A stretch of 64,000 nt of DNA from JACCZX01 sp963786295 (GTDB taxonomy: Bacteria; Pseudomonadota; Gammaproteobacteria; Burkholderiales; Burkholderiaceae_F): positions 62,001-126,000 of the forward strand of contig CAWAYV010000006.1 in the NCBI GenBank assembly GCA_963786295.1. The letters run 5' to 3'. The stretch's first letter is position 1. Every line of letters starts with the position of its first letter. A model generated the notes under the pieces. It ran no database searches. It had not been told where the DNA came from and saw only the letters and a program-made list of their open reading frames with translations. This document shows, piece after piece, positions 43,222 to 51,746 of this stretch. A program made the translations under genes and the position numbers.

Positions 43222-45750
43222 ATGGATCGAGCCATGAACGATCGAAACGAAAACGCGGGCGGTGGCGCGATGGCGAATCGGCGCGACGGCGAGGGTGATG
43301 TACTCAACGAGCCGCGCACCGATCTGGTTTTGCTGGTCGACGATGACCCGGTAGCACGCCTGTTGACGGCGTCGGCGTTGGCGGAGCGTCAATGGCGTGT
43401 GATCGAAGCCGACGGCGGCGGTCACGCGCTCGAACTGTTTGCCGACAACCTGCCGGACGTGGTGGTGCTCGACGCACTGATGCCGGAAATCGATGGCTTC
43501 ACTACGTGCGAGCGGCTGCGACGCCTGCCGGGAGGCGAGCATGTCCCGGTGCTAATGCTGACCGGATTGGACGACGAGCCTTCAATCGCCCGAGCTTACG
43601 AAGCGGGTGCCACCGACTTTTTCGTGAAGAGCACGTCACAGTGGACGCTGCTATCCGAGCGGCTGCGCTACATGATCCGCGCTTCGCGCATGCGCGAAGA
43701 ACTGGCCGAAAGCCGCGCCAAACTGACCAAGGCGCAACGGATCGCGCGCCTCGGCAGTTGGGAATGGAACATCGCGGCGCGTTGGGTGAAGCTGTCGGAA
43801 GAATGCTTTCCGATCGCCGGCCTGCCGCACCAGGACGACGGGCTGGCCGATTGGTTCGTTTGGTCGAGAGTCGTCGAGGATGAGCGTGCGCGCATCGAGA
43901 TGCTGTTTCGTGAAGCGCTCGCCAGTACCGGGCAGATGAAGTTCGAGTGCCGGATTGCACGGCCCAACGGCCAGATCCGGGTCGTGCACATGGAAGCCGA
44001 GGTCGATCGCGACGAGGGCGGCCGCGCAGTGGCGGTGCACGGCGTCATCCAGGACATTACCGAGCGCAAGCACGCCGAAGACCAGATTCGGCAGCTTGCC
44101 AACTATGACAGCCTGACCGGATTGCCGAACCGGCGATTCTTTCGCGATCAGTTCGCCTCGGCGCTCGAACGGGCGCGCACCAGCGGCACCGCGGTCGGCG
44201 TGCTGTTCATCGATCTGGATCGCTTCAAGCAGATCAATGACACGCTGGGCCATCAGGTCGGCGATCAGCTGTTGCGTGAAGTCGCCAAGCGTCTTTATCA
44301 ATGCGTGCGCGAAAACGACACGGTCGCACGGGCGGCAGAACGCGCCGGCCCTTCGCAGGGCGTGCGGCCGCCGTCGATCGGGTCGGCCACGCGCAGTCTG
44401 GCCGCAGGCTCGCAATCGGCGCCGGTGCCGAGCAACACGAACAGTGTCGCTCGCCTTGGCGGCGATGAGTTCACGATTCTGCTGACCGATGTTTCGGAGC
44501 CGAGCATTATCGAAGCGGTCGCACAGCGCATCCTCGAAACGATGCGCAAGCCGTTCACCTTCTCGGGCCACGAGCTGTTCGTTACCGCGTCAATCGGTCT
44601 GGCTGCGTATCCAGCCGACGGCAGCGATGTCGACACATTGCTGCGCAAGGCGGACATTGCGATGTACGCGGTCAAAGACAGCGGGCGTAACGGCGTGCTG
44701 CGCTTTTCGAGCGCGATGAACACAGCGACGGCCGAACGCTGGCGGCTCGAAACTGCGCTGCATCGCGCGCTCGAGCGGCAGGAACTGGTGCTCTATTACC
44801 AGCCGAAAGTCAACGTGGTCAGCGGGCAAATCGTCGGCGCCGAAGCGCTGATGCGCTGGAAGCGCGGGGGCGAACTGGTGCCGCCGGCAGAATTCATTAC
44901 GGTGGCCGAAGAATCCGGGTTGATCGTCCCGATTACCGAGTGGGCGGTGCGCGAAGTGTGCGAGCAGATGGTGCGCTGGTCGGATGGTGGTCATCCGCCT
45001 ATTCCAGTGTCGGTCAATATCTCAGGCCGACACATTCAGCGCGCCAACTTGATCGAGCCGGTACAGGCTGCGTTGCATGGCTTCAAGCTTGATCCACGCC
45101 TGCTCGAACTCGAGTTGACGGAGACGGTGTTGATGCACAACCTCAGCGCCACGTTGCCACTGCTGCAGTCGCTGAAAGATTTGGGCGTCTCGATCTCGAT
45201 CGATGATTTCGGCACCGGTTATTCGTCGCTGTCTTACCTGAAGCGGCTGCCGATCGATACGCTGAAGATCGACCGCTCGTTTGTGCGCGAGCTTGAGACG
45301 AGCACGGACAGCGCCGCGATCGTCGCCGCGATCATCGCGATGAGCAAGAGCCTGAAGCTGCGCGTCGTCGCCGAAGGTGTCGAGACGCAGGGCCAGATGA
45401 CGCGGTTGTTCGATCAGGGATGCCAGTTGATGCAGGGCTTCTTGTTCTCACCCGCCGTGCCCGGCGACGACTTTCCGTCGATGCTGAAAGCGTCGACCAG
45501 CCAATCGCATTGGCGCATCGACTTCGGTCCGCGAGCGCGTAACAAAAGCGCGAGCGACGTCCAGGACGGTCCTGATGGCCATTCCAACGGCCAGCACTTC
45601 GGCGCGCTCGAATCCGACGTCGTTGGACCGCCACGCCCGAGCGCTCAGCAGCAATCAACCGCGCGCCAAGCCGAGCAGCCCGGCGAGCAGCCGAATCAAA
45701 AAGACCGCGCCTTGCGCTGGGCGAACCGGTTCATCGGTCGCGATAGTTAG
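43222..45750 (+). CDS. REC-PAS-GGDEF-EAL c-di-GMP signalling protein with insert in GGDEF
   Basis: An 842-residue response regulator. The receiver (LVDDD; phospho-Asp 84 in VVLDALMPEIDG) is followed by a PAS (RIARLGSWEWNI), a GGDEF domain (LGGDEF at residues 412-417) and an EAL domain (EALMRW at 541, ELTETVLM, DDFGTGYSSLSYLKRLPID). Catalytic residues of both output domains are present. A 41-residue Pro/Ser/Ala-rich insert (44332-44454) separates REND, the would-be RxxD inhibitory site, from GGDEF. It follows the hybrid kinase by 6 bases, indicating one operon and probable phosphotransfer. ATG 43222 or 43234 may be the start. Confidence 0.92.
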   Translation: MDRAMNDRNENAGGGAMANRRDGEGDVLNEPRTDLVLLVDDDPVARLLTASALAERQWRVIEADGGGHALELFADNLPDVVVLDALMPEIDGFTTCERLRRLPGGEHVPVLMLTGLDDEPSIARAYEAGATDFFVKSTSQWTLLSERLRYMIRASRMREELAESRAKLTKAQRIARLGSWEWNIAARWVKLSEECFPIAGLPHQDDGLADWFVWSRVVEDERARIEMLFREALASTGQMKFECRIARPNGQIRVVHMEAEVDRDEGGRAVAVHGVIQDITERKHAEDQIRQLANYDSLTGLPNRRFFRDQFASALERARTSGTAVGVLFIDLDRFKQINDTLGHQVGDQLLREVAKRLYQCVRENDTVARAAERAGPSQGVRPPSIGSATRSLAAGSQSAPVPSNTNSVARLGGDEFTILLTDVSEPSIIEAVAQRILETMRKPFTFSGHELFVTASIGLAAYPADGSDVDTLLRKADIAMYAVKDSGRNGVLRFSSAMNTATAERWRLETALHRALERQELVLYYQPKVNVVSGQIVGAEALMRWKRGGELVPPAEFITVAEESGLIVPITEWAVREVCEQMVRWSDGGHPPIPVSVNISGRHIQRANLIEPVQAALHGFKLDPRLLELELTETVLMHNLSATLPLLQSLKDLGVSISIDDFGTGYSSLSYLKRLPIDTLKIDRSFVRELETSTDSAAIVAAIIAMSKSLKLRVVAEGVETQGQMTRLFDQGCQLMQGFLFSPAVPGDDFPSMLKASTSQSHWRIDFGPRARNKSASDVQDGPDGHSNGQHFGALESDVVGPPRPSAQQQSTARQAEQPGEQPNQKDRALRWANRFIGRDS

Positions 45751-45791
45751 GTTCCGCGGCCTACGTCGAGGCGCGGCGATGTCCTCAGGTC

Positions 45792-46223
45792 GCAGCAGCG
45801 GCTGACGCAGCTGCACCGCCTACGTCGTCGGGCACTAAAGTGCCAACCACTGCGGTACTCACAGCCGCCGCGGCGAAACCGGGCTAAAGCACAGTTTCGC
45901 CGACTGCCCGGCGTCTGCTCCGTTCCTCGGGCGACGACTCAAAGGCGGCGCATCTGCGCCAGCCGCTGCTGTCGCGACGTCGTCACGATACGAGATGTCT
46001 TTTTCTCTTCTCCCACATCAAGTGAAACTGTCTCTCGCGCAAGCGTTGGGTGGAGATGACCTGCCTTCGGGGCGTCGCCCGAGGAACGGAGCAACGCCGG
46101 GGTCTTTAAGCGAAATAGCGCTTTAGCCCTATTTCGCGCCGGCGTTGCGAGTACCGCAGTGGTTGGCACTTTAGTGCCCGACGCCCAGGCAGGGCAGCTC
46201 CGCCCAACGCTTGCGCGCTGCGA
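45792..46223. repeat. Long palindromic dispersed repeat, copy 2
   Basis: The same element as at 36943 and in the same orientation. The outer arms pair perfectly over 30 bp (45831-45860 with 46149-46178). Inner arms pair over TGCTCCGTTCCTCGGGCGACG and its complement before 46092, and 46036-46065 pairs with 46188-46217. The centre (around 46000-46030) is pyrimidine-rich and unpaired. A further partial tandem copy of the end motif (CGCCCAACGCT...) follows at 46231-46258. It fills most of the 526-base gap between the GGDEF-EAL gene and algH; no gene is supported here. Confidence 0.85.
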
Positions 46224-46276
46224 TGACGCAACGCCCAACGCTCGCGCGCCGCGATTGCTGTTTACAATCCGGCCTC

Positions 46277-46858
46277 ATGTCGAGCGAACCAAAGGTCCAT
46301 AGCCCGATGGACCTGAAGCACCAGTTCCTCATCGCCATGCCCGCCATGGCGGATACCAACTTTGAGCGCTCGGTCGTCTATGTGTGCGACCACAGCGATC
46401 GTGGCGCCCTCGGTCTGGTGATCAACCGGCCGACCGATTTGACGCTCGGCAAACTGTTCGATCGCGTCGACTTGAAGCTTGAGATTGCGCCGCGTAAAGA
46501 CGATCCCGTTTATTTCGGCGGACCCGTGCAAATTGAGCGCGGTTTCGTGTTGCATGGTGCCAGCGCTAATTTCAGCTCGACGCTGGCGATTTCCGACGAG
46601 ATTTCGCTGACGACTTCGAAGGACGTGCTCGAAGCGATCGCGGAAGGCAATGGTCCCGACAAAGTTTTGGTCACGCTTGGATATTCGGGATGGGGCGCCG
46701 GCCAACTGGAAAGCGAAATCGCGCAGAACGCCTGGCTGACGGTGAACGCGGCGCCGCAGATCATCTTCGACGTGCCGGCGGGCGACAAGTACGACGCTGC
46801 GCTTAGGCTGCTCGGGGTCGACAGTTCGCAGCTGACGGGGCACGCAGGTCATGCATGA
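46277..46858 (+). CDS. yqgE: YqgE/AlgH family protein
   Basis: A 193-residue protein from ATG 46277. It has the family core DLKHQFLIAMPAMADTNFER, VYVCDHSDRGALGLVINRPT and YFGGPVQIERGFVLH, with LVTLGYSGWGAGQLESEI near the C-terminus. AlgH was named for an effect on alginate in Pseudomonas, but its biochemical role is unsettled. It is almost always next to ruvX, as here, and opens the pyrimidine operon. Confidence 0.93.
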   Translation: MSSEPKVHSPMDLKHQFLIAMPAMADTNFERSVVYVCDHSDRGALGLVINRPTDLTLGKLFDRVDLKLEIAPRKDDPVYFGGPVQIERGFVLHGASANFSSTLAISDEISLTTSKDVLEAIAEGNGPDKVLVTLGYSGWGAGQLESEIAQNAWLTVNAAPQIIFDVPAGDKYDAALRLLGVDSSQLTGHAGHA

Positions 46859-46922
46859 CCTCACCGGTCATGCAACCATCCGCTCCTTTATCCGCCCTTC
46901 CTCCTTTGTCTCACCAAGGTTG

Positions 46923-47315
46923 ATGATCGACGGCGTCGTGCTGGGGTTCGACTTTGGCACGCGGCGGATCGGCGTGGCGATTGGCAGCCGCTTGACCGGC
47001 CGCGCGCGGCCGTTGACGACGATCGATACCGGCGACGGCGAGGTTCGTTGGGAGTCATTGGGCGCGTTGATCGATGAGTGGCAGCCGGTGGCGCTAGCCG
47101 TCGGCATTCCGCGCCACCCGGATGACACGCCGCATGCGATGACCACGCGGTGCGAGCGCTTCGCGCGTCAGCTCGAAGGCCGTTATCGCCTGCCGGTTGC
47201 ACGCATCGATGAGCGCTACAGCTCTGCGGTCGTTGAGCACGAGGCTGACGTCGATGCCGCCGCAGCGGCAGTCATTCTTCAGCAATGGCTAGATGGCGGT
47301 GCGAACGATGCTTGA
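46923..47315 (+). CDS. ruvX: Holliday junction resolvase-like RuvX (YqgF)
   Basis: A 130-residue RNase-H-like protein. It has GFDFGTRRIGVAIG with the first catalytic Asp, VALAVGIPRHPDDTPHAMTT, and RIDERYSSAVVE with the acidic pair. YqgF proteins process pre-16S rRNA 5' ends and resemble Holliday junction resolvases. ATG 46923 is chosen over the extended frame that overlaps yqgE. The end overlaps pyrR by 23 bases. Confidence 0.93.
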   Translation: MIDGVVLGFDFGTRRIGVAIGSRLTGRARPLTTIDTGDGEVRWESLGALIDEWQPVALAVGIPRHPDDTPHAMTTRCERFARQLEGRYRLPVARIDERYSSAVVEHEADVDAAAAAVILQQWLDGGANDA

Positions 47316-47814
47316 GCTCGACGCCGAAGCGATTTACCGGCAGCTCGCACGCCGGGCGCGTGAGCACTACGCTGACAGACCATTGAACTTGGTGGGCGTG
47401 CACACGGGCGGTGTCTGGCTCGCCGAGCGGCTGAAGCGAGAGCTCAACGTACAAGCGCCGGTCGGGATTCTCGACGTCTCGTTTTATCGCGACGACTTCG
47501 ATCAGTCCGGATTGAAGTCTGCAGTGCGACCGTCGCAAATCGTGTTCGACGTGGCCGGCAGCCACGTCCTGCTGGTCGACGATGTGCTGAATACCGGCCG
47601 CACGGTGCGCGCGGCGATGAACGAAATTTTCGATTACGGACGGCCCGCAAAAATCGACTTGGCAGTGCTGATCGACCGTGGCGGCCGCGAACTGCCCGTT
47701 GCGGCGAGCATCGTCGGCGCGACGATCGAGCTGCCAGCCTCGGTCAGCGTCGTGCTGACACGCGACGACGACGATCGCCTGCATCTGACCATGGAAACGC
47801 GCGGTGACGATTAA
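47293..47814 (+). CDS. pyrR: PyrR, pyrimidine regulator / uracil phosphoribosyltransferase
   Basis: A 173-residue phosphoribosyltransferase-fold protein with the PRPP loop HVLLVDDVLNTGRTVRAAM and the segment LVGVHTGGVWLAERLKREL. In Bacillus PyrR attenuates the pyr operon by binding RNA. In proteobacteria with the pyrRBC' order it may serve mainly as a uracil phosphoribosyltransferase or regulator. ATG 47293 lies inside ruvX (an ATG at 47308 is possible), and the 3' end overlaps pyrB. No attenuator could be seen inside the packed operon. Confidence 0.92.
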   Translation: MAVRTMLELDAEAIYRQLARRAREHYADRPLNLVGVHTGGVWLAERLKRELNVQAPVGILDVSFYRDDFDQSGLKSAVRPSQIVFDVAGSHVLLVDDVLNTGRTVRAAMNEIFDYGRPAKIDLAVLIDRGGRELPVAASIVGATIELPASVSVVLTRDDDDRLHLTMETRGDD

Positions 47815-48784
47815 AAGCAGCAATCCGCAGCTAAACAAGGAAGGCGAGTTACATCATTTGCTCGCAATCGAAGGGCTTCCGCGCGCGGCGGTCGAGCGCA
47901 TTCTGAATACCGCCGACAGCTTCATCAACATTGCCGAGCGCGAGGTAAAAAACGTGCCGCTGCTGCGCGGCAAGAGTGTCTTCAATCTGTTCTTTGAAAA
48001 CAGCACGCGCACGCGAACCACGTTCGAAATTGCTGCACGGCGATTGTCGGCCGATGTGTTCAACCTCGACATCGTGCGTTCGAGCGCGGTGAAAGGGGAA
48101 TCGCTGCTCGATACGATCAATAACCTGACGGCGATGCAGGCCGACATGTTCGTCGTGCGCCATGCAACCAGCGGCGCACCGTATTTGATCGCACGTCACA
48201 CGAGTGCGCACGCACCGCATATTCACGTGATCAACGCCGGAGATGGTCGGCACGAGCATCCGACGCAAGGTCTGCTCGATGCATACACAATCCGCCACTA
48301 CAAGAAGGATTTCAGCAGTCTGATTGTCGCCGTGGTCGGCGATATCCTGCATTCGCGAGTCGCGCGTTCCGACATCCATGCGCTGACGACGCTCGGTGTG
48401 CCTGAGGTGCGGGCGGTCGGCCCGCTGACGTTGCTGCCGGCCGGGCTCGAGCAGATGGGCGTGCGCGTGTGCACCAAGTTCGAGGAAGGCATTCGCGGTG
48501 CCGACGTGATCATCATGTTGCGACTGCAGAGCGAGCGCATGCGCGGCGCGTTGTTGCCTTCTGCGGCCGAGTATTTCACCAACTATGGGCTGACGGCTGA
48601 AAAGCTTGCGTTGGCGAAACCCGATGCGATCGTGATGCATCCGGGACCGATGAATCGTGGCGTCGAGATCGACTCACATGTGGCCGACGGTGCGGCGAGC
48701 GTGATCCTGCCGCAGGTGACGTTCGGCATTGCGATACGCATGGCGGTGTTATCGATCGTGTCCTCATCGGCCAGCATGCAATGA
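47804..48784 (+). CDS. pyrB: Aspartate carbamoyltransferase catalytic subunit
   Basis: A 326-residue enzyme with the carbamoyl-phosphate site FFENSTRTRTTFEIAARRL, the 80s loop SAVKGESLLDTI, HPTQGLLDA and MHPGPMNRGVEI. GTG 47804 is used as start. It condenses carbamoyl phosphate with aspartate. No pyrI regulatory chain is present. The following pseudo-dihydroorotase overlaps it by ATGA, the arrangement of the dodecameric Pseudomonas-type ATCase. Confidence 0.96.
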   Translation: MTIKSSNPQLNKEGELHHLLAIEGLPRAAVERILNTADSFINIAEREVKNVPLLRGKSVFNLFFENSTRTRTTFEIAARRLSADVFNLDIVRSSAVKGESLLDTINNLTAMQADMFVVRHATSGAPYLIARHTSAHAPHIHVINAGDGRHEHPTQGLLDAYTIRHYKKDFSSLIVAVVGDILHSRVARSDIHALTTLGVPEVRAVGPLTLLPAGLEQMGVRVCTKFEEGIRGADVIIMLRLQSERMRGALLPSAAEYFTNYGLTAEKLALAKPDAIVMHPGPMNRGVEIDSHVADGAASVILPQVTFGIAIRMAVLSIVSSSASMQ

Positions 48785-50058
48785 ACGTCGCAATCGTCAA
48801 CGGGCGCGTAATCGATCCGGCTACCCGTTTTGACGACGTGGCCGGCGTCTATATCGAAGGCGGGCGGATCGCGGCGATAGGCCGTGCGCCGGAGCGCTTC
48901 AAGATCGATCGCACGCTCGATGCAAAGGGCTTGATCGTTGCGCCGGGCCTGGTCGATTTATGCGCGCGCTTGCGCGAACCCGGCTACGAGGGCGCGTTGA
49001 AGATCGAGATGAGGGCGGCACTGGCCGGCGGTGTAACCAGTGTCGTATGCCCACCCGACACCAATCCTCCGCTTGACGAGCCGGGCCTGGTGCGGATGTT
49101 GCGGCAACGTTCGCGCGAATCGGCGGGTGCGCGAACGTATCCGTTAGGCGCGCTGACGGCAGAGCTGAAGGGCGAAGCGCTGGCCGAGATCAAGACATTG
49201 TCTGACGCCGGATGCGTCGCATTCATGCAGACACGCAGCCTGCCGCATGACAATTCGGTATTGCTGCAGGCAATGCGGTATGCAAAGACCTTCGAGTTGC
49301 CGGTTTGGTTGCGCCCGGTCGAAGACACGCTTGCCGGCCAAGGAGTAGCGGGTGCTGGCGCGGTCGCCGGCCGGCTGGGATTGCCCTCAGTGCCAGTTGT
49401 CGCCGAGACCGTCGCGCTGCACACGATCTTCGAATTGCAGCGCGCGACCGGTGCGCGGGTTCATATCTGCCGCCTGTCGTCGAGCGAAGGAATTGATCTG
49501 GTCCGGCAAGCCAAGCGACAGGGTCTGCCGGTCACCGCCGATGTTGGCATCCATCATGTGCATTTGATCGACGTCGACATCGGCTACTTCGATCCGAATT
49601 TCCGCCTGGATCCCCCTTTGCGCGGCACGCGAGATCGCGACGCGATAGTTGCGGGGCTCGCCGACGGCACGATCGACATCATCTGCTCTGATCATGCACC
49701 GATTGGCGAGGACGACAAGCTGCTGCCATTCGGTGAGGCCGAACCCGGTGCCAGCGCGCTCGAAACGCTGCTTCCGTTGACGCTGAAGTGGGCCACCGAG
49801 AACGATATTCCCTTGACTCAAGCGCTCGCCAAAGTCACCAGCGGGCCGGCCGAAATACTAAGCAAGGGGTCGCCGAAAGGTCGGTTGTCGGTTGATGCAA
49901 AAGCAGACGTCGTCGTCTTCGATCCGTCTGCTCCTTGGGTAGTCAGCGCGGAAACCCTGGTCAGTGCCGGTAAGAACACGCCGTTTGCAGGCTACGAGCT
50001 CGAAGGGTGTGTTCGCTACACACTCGTTGGCGGCGAAATCCGCTACGTCCGGTCGTAG
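48781..50058 (+). CDS. pyrX: Catalytically dead dihydroorotase (PyrC', ATCase partner)
   Basis: A 425-residue class I dihydroorotase homologue. The metal-binding HxH of active enzymes (DxHVHLREPG) is replaced here: the segment reads GLVDLCARLREPGYEG, with Cys and Arg instead of the two His. Other conserved segments remain (VVCPPDTNPPLDEPG; DIICSDHAPIGEDDK). In Pseudomonas an inactive homologue of this kind is needed to assemble the ATCase complex. The active pyrC is at 20191. The ATG overlaps the pyrB stop. Confidence 0.88.
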   Translation: MNVAIVNGRVIDPATRFDDVAGVYIEGGRIAAIGRAPERFKIDRTLDAKGLIVAPGLVDLCARLREPGYEGALKIEMRAALAGGVTSVVCPPDTNPPLDEPGLVRMLRQRSRESAGARTYPLGALTAELKGEALAEIKTLSDAGCVAFMQTRSLPHDNSVLLQAMRYAKTFELPVWLRPVEDTLAGQGVAGAGAVAGRLGLPSVPVVAETVALHTIFELQRATGARVHICRLSSSEGIDLVRQAKRQGLPVTADVGIHHVHLIDVDIGYFDPNFRLDPPLRGTRDRDAIVAGLADGTIDIICSDHAPIGEDDKLLPFGEAEPGASALETLLPLTLKWATENDIPLTQALAKVTSGPAEILSKGSPKGRLSVDAKADVVVFDPSAPWVVSAETLVSAGKNTPFAGYELEGCVRYTLVGGEIRYVRS

Positions 50059-50070
50059 CGCTGCCAGACG

Positions 50071-50901
50071 ATGCAATGGCTGCTCGCGCCATTCCGCGCG
50101 GTCGTAGTTTCAGCGCACGTGCTATTTGGCGTTGTGATCGTGCTGGTGATTTTCCCTTTCGCCGGGCAGATTGCGCGCAATCGTATCAATCGAATGTGGT
50201 CACGCGTGCTGATTGCGTTGTGCGGCGCGCGCGTTGTATCAAGCGGCATCGCGCTTCCGCCCAGCTTGCAGCGAGACGGCATCGATCCGCTGACCACAGG
50301 CCGTCTCGCATTGGCCAATCACGTGTCGTGGATGGATATTTTCGCGATCAATGCAGTGATTCCGAGCCGCTTTATCGCGAAGGCCGAGATCGGTCAATGG
50401 CCGTTGCTCGGCACCTTAGTGTCGGGCGGTGGCACGCTATACATCGAACGCGGGCGGCGTCATGCGGTCGCGGCGCTGAACAAGACTGTCCGCGAACACT
50501 TGAAACTCGGCGAGACGATTGTCGTGTTCGCCGAGGGAACAACGACCGACGGCAGTGAGCTGCTGCCTTTTCACTCGAACGTGATTGCGCCTGCACTCGA
50601 TGTCGACGCTGCAATATGGCCGATCGCGATTCGATACACCGAACGAGGCAAGCGCTCATCGGCGGCCGCGTTCATCGGTGAAATGGGGCTGTTTACTTCG
50701 CTGGCGCGTGTACTGGTGGCCGATCAACTGGTTATCGAGGTCGCGGTGCTAGCGCCTATTTTGAGTAGTGATGCGGCGAACCGGCACGCCATTGCACGCG
50801 CAGCGCGGGCGTCAATTGCACAGCACTTACGTATCACAGAGCGGACAACTGGCGATCGCGATCACTCCTCTGCGGATTGCGATACCGGACAATCAAGCTG
50901 A
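50071..50901 (+). CDS. plsC: 1-acyl-sn-glycerol-3-phosphate acyltransferase (PlsC family)
   Basis: A 276-residue membrane acyltransferase with an N-terminal hydrophobic anchor (VVVSAHVLFGVVIVLVIFPF), the HX4D motif NHVSWMD, GTLYIERGRR, and the glycerol-phosphate motif VVFAEGTTTDGSELLPF. It makes phosphatidic acid or acylates a related lipid such as an ornithine lipid. It follows pyrX by 12 bases. The 3' end overlaps the convergent apaH by 40 bases. Confidence 0.88.
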   Translation: MQWLLAPFRAVVVSAHVLFGVVIVLVIFPFAGQIARNRINRMWSRVLIALCGARVVSSGIALPPSLQRDGIDPLTTGRLALANHVSWMDIFAINAVIPSRFIAKAEIGQWPLLGTLVSGGGTLYIERGRRHAVAALNKTVREHLKLGETIVVFAEGTTTDGSELLPFHSNVIAPALDVDAAIWPIAIRYTERGKRSSAAAFIGEMGLFTSLARVLVADQLVIEVAVLAPILSSDAANRHAIARAARASIAQHLRITERTTGDRDHSSADCDTGQSS

Positions 50902-51680
50902 AAGAGCGCACGGTCGTGCAGTCGCAGCGCGGTGAGCTTGCCGCCCCAAACGCAACCTGTATCCAGCCCTATCACGTTGGCTCGGGCGACGAGGCCTTCA
51001 GCCGACCAATGGCCAAACACGACCGGCGTGTCGCGCGTGGCTCGTTGCGGATGATCGAACCAAGGCATGTCGCCGCGCGGCGCTTTGCTCGCACTGTCCT
51101 TATGCTTCAGATTCATCGCTCCGTCGGAAGACAACACGCGGAGGCGCGTCAGCGCGTTGACGACACAGCGCAGCCGATCGTTTCCGGTTAAATCGTCGCT
51201 CCATCGGCGTGGCTTATCGCCGTACATCTGGCGCAAAAATGCGTTGTCGTCATCCGCCGCCAACGATCGATGAACTTCGTCGGCCAGCGATAGCGTTTGC
51301 TCGACCGTCCACGGCGGCAGCACACCCGCGTGAACGAACAGCACGCCATCTTCAAAATGCGCCAGAGGCTGGCTGCGCACCCATGCAAGCAACTCTTCGC
51401 AATCGGGGGCGTCGAGCACGTCCTGCAAAGTGTCTGCATCCTTCAGCGGCCTGACTCCGGCCGCAGTCGCAAGCAGATGCAAGTCATGGTTACCGAGTAA
51501 CGTGACGGCGTCGCCGCGTTCGACGCGCGCCTTGACATGACGCAGCGTTGCCAGCGATTCAAAGCCACGATTGACAAGGTCGCCGACGAAGATGTAACGA
51601 TCTGCAGCCGGCAACTGCGCGGCGAGCTGCTTGAAGCTCGACAAGCAGCCTTGCAGATCGCCGATCACATAAGTGGTCAT
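50862..51680 (-). CDS. apaH: Diadenosine tetraphosphatase (symmetrical)
   Basis: A 272-residue metallophosphatase with all calcineurin-like motifs: GDLQGCLSSF, FVGDLVNRG, LLGNHDLHLLA, and VFGHWSAEGL with LDTGCVWGGKLTA. It hydrolyses Ap4A to two ADP. ATG 51680 (MTTYVIGDLQGC) is the start. It is divergent from galU, with 66 bases between the starts. Confidence 0.96.
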   Translation of the reverse strand: MTTYVIGDLQGCLSSFKQLAAQLPAADRYIFVGDLVNRGFESLATLRHVKARVERGDAVTLLGNHDLHLLATAAGVRPLKDADTLQDVLDAPDCEELLAWVRSQPLAHFEDGVLFVHAGVLPPWTVEQTLSLADEVHRSLAADDDNAFLRQMYGDKPRRWSDDLTGNDRLRCVVNALTRLRVLSSDGAMNLKHKDSASKAPRGDMPWFDHPQRATRDTPVVFGHWSAEGLVARANVIGLDTGCVWGGKLTALRLHDRALFQLDCPVSQSAEE

Positions 51681-51746
51681 TAGTGATCCTATCGCCCTTG
51701 TTAGCATGCGGCGTTGATGTCAGTGCCACAGACTCCTGGAGCAACA

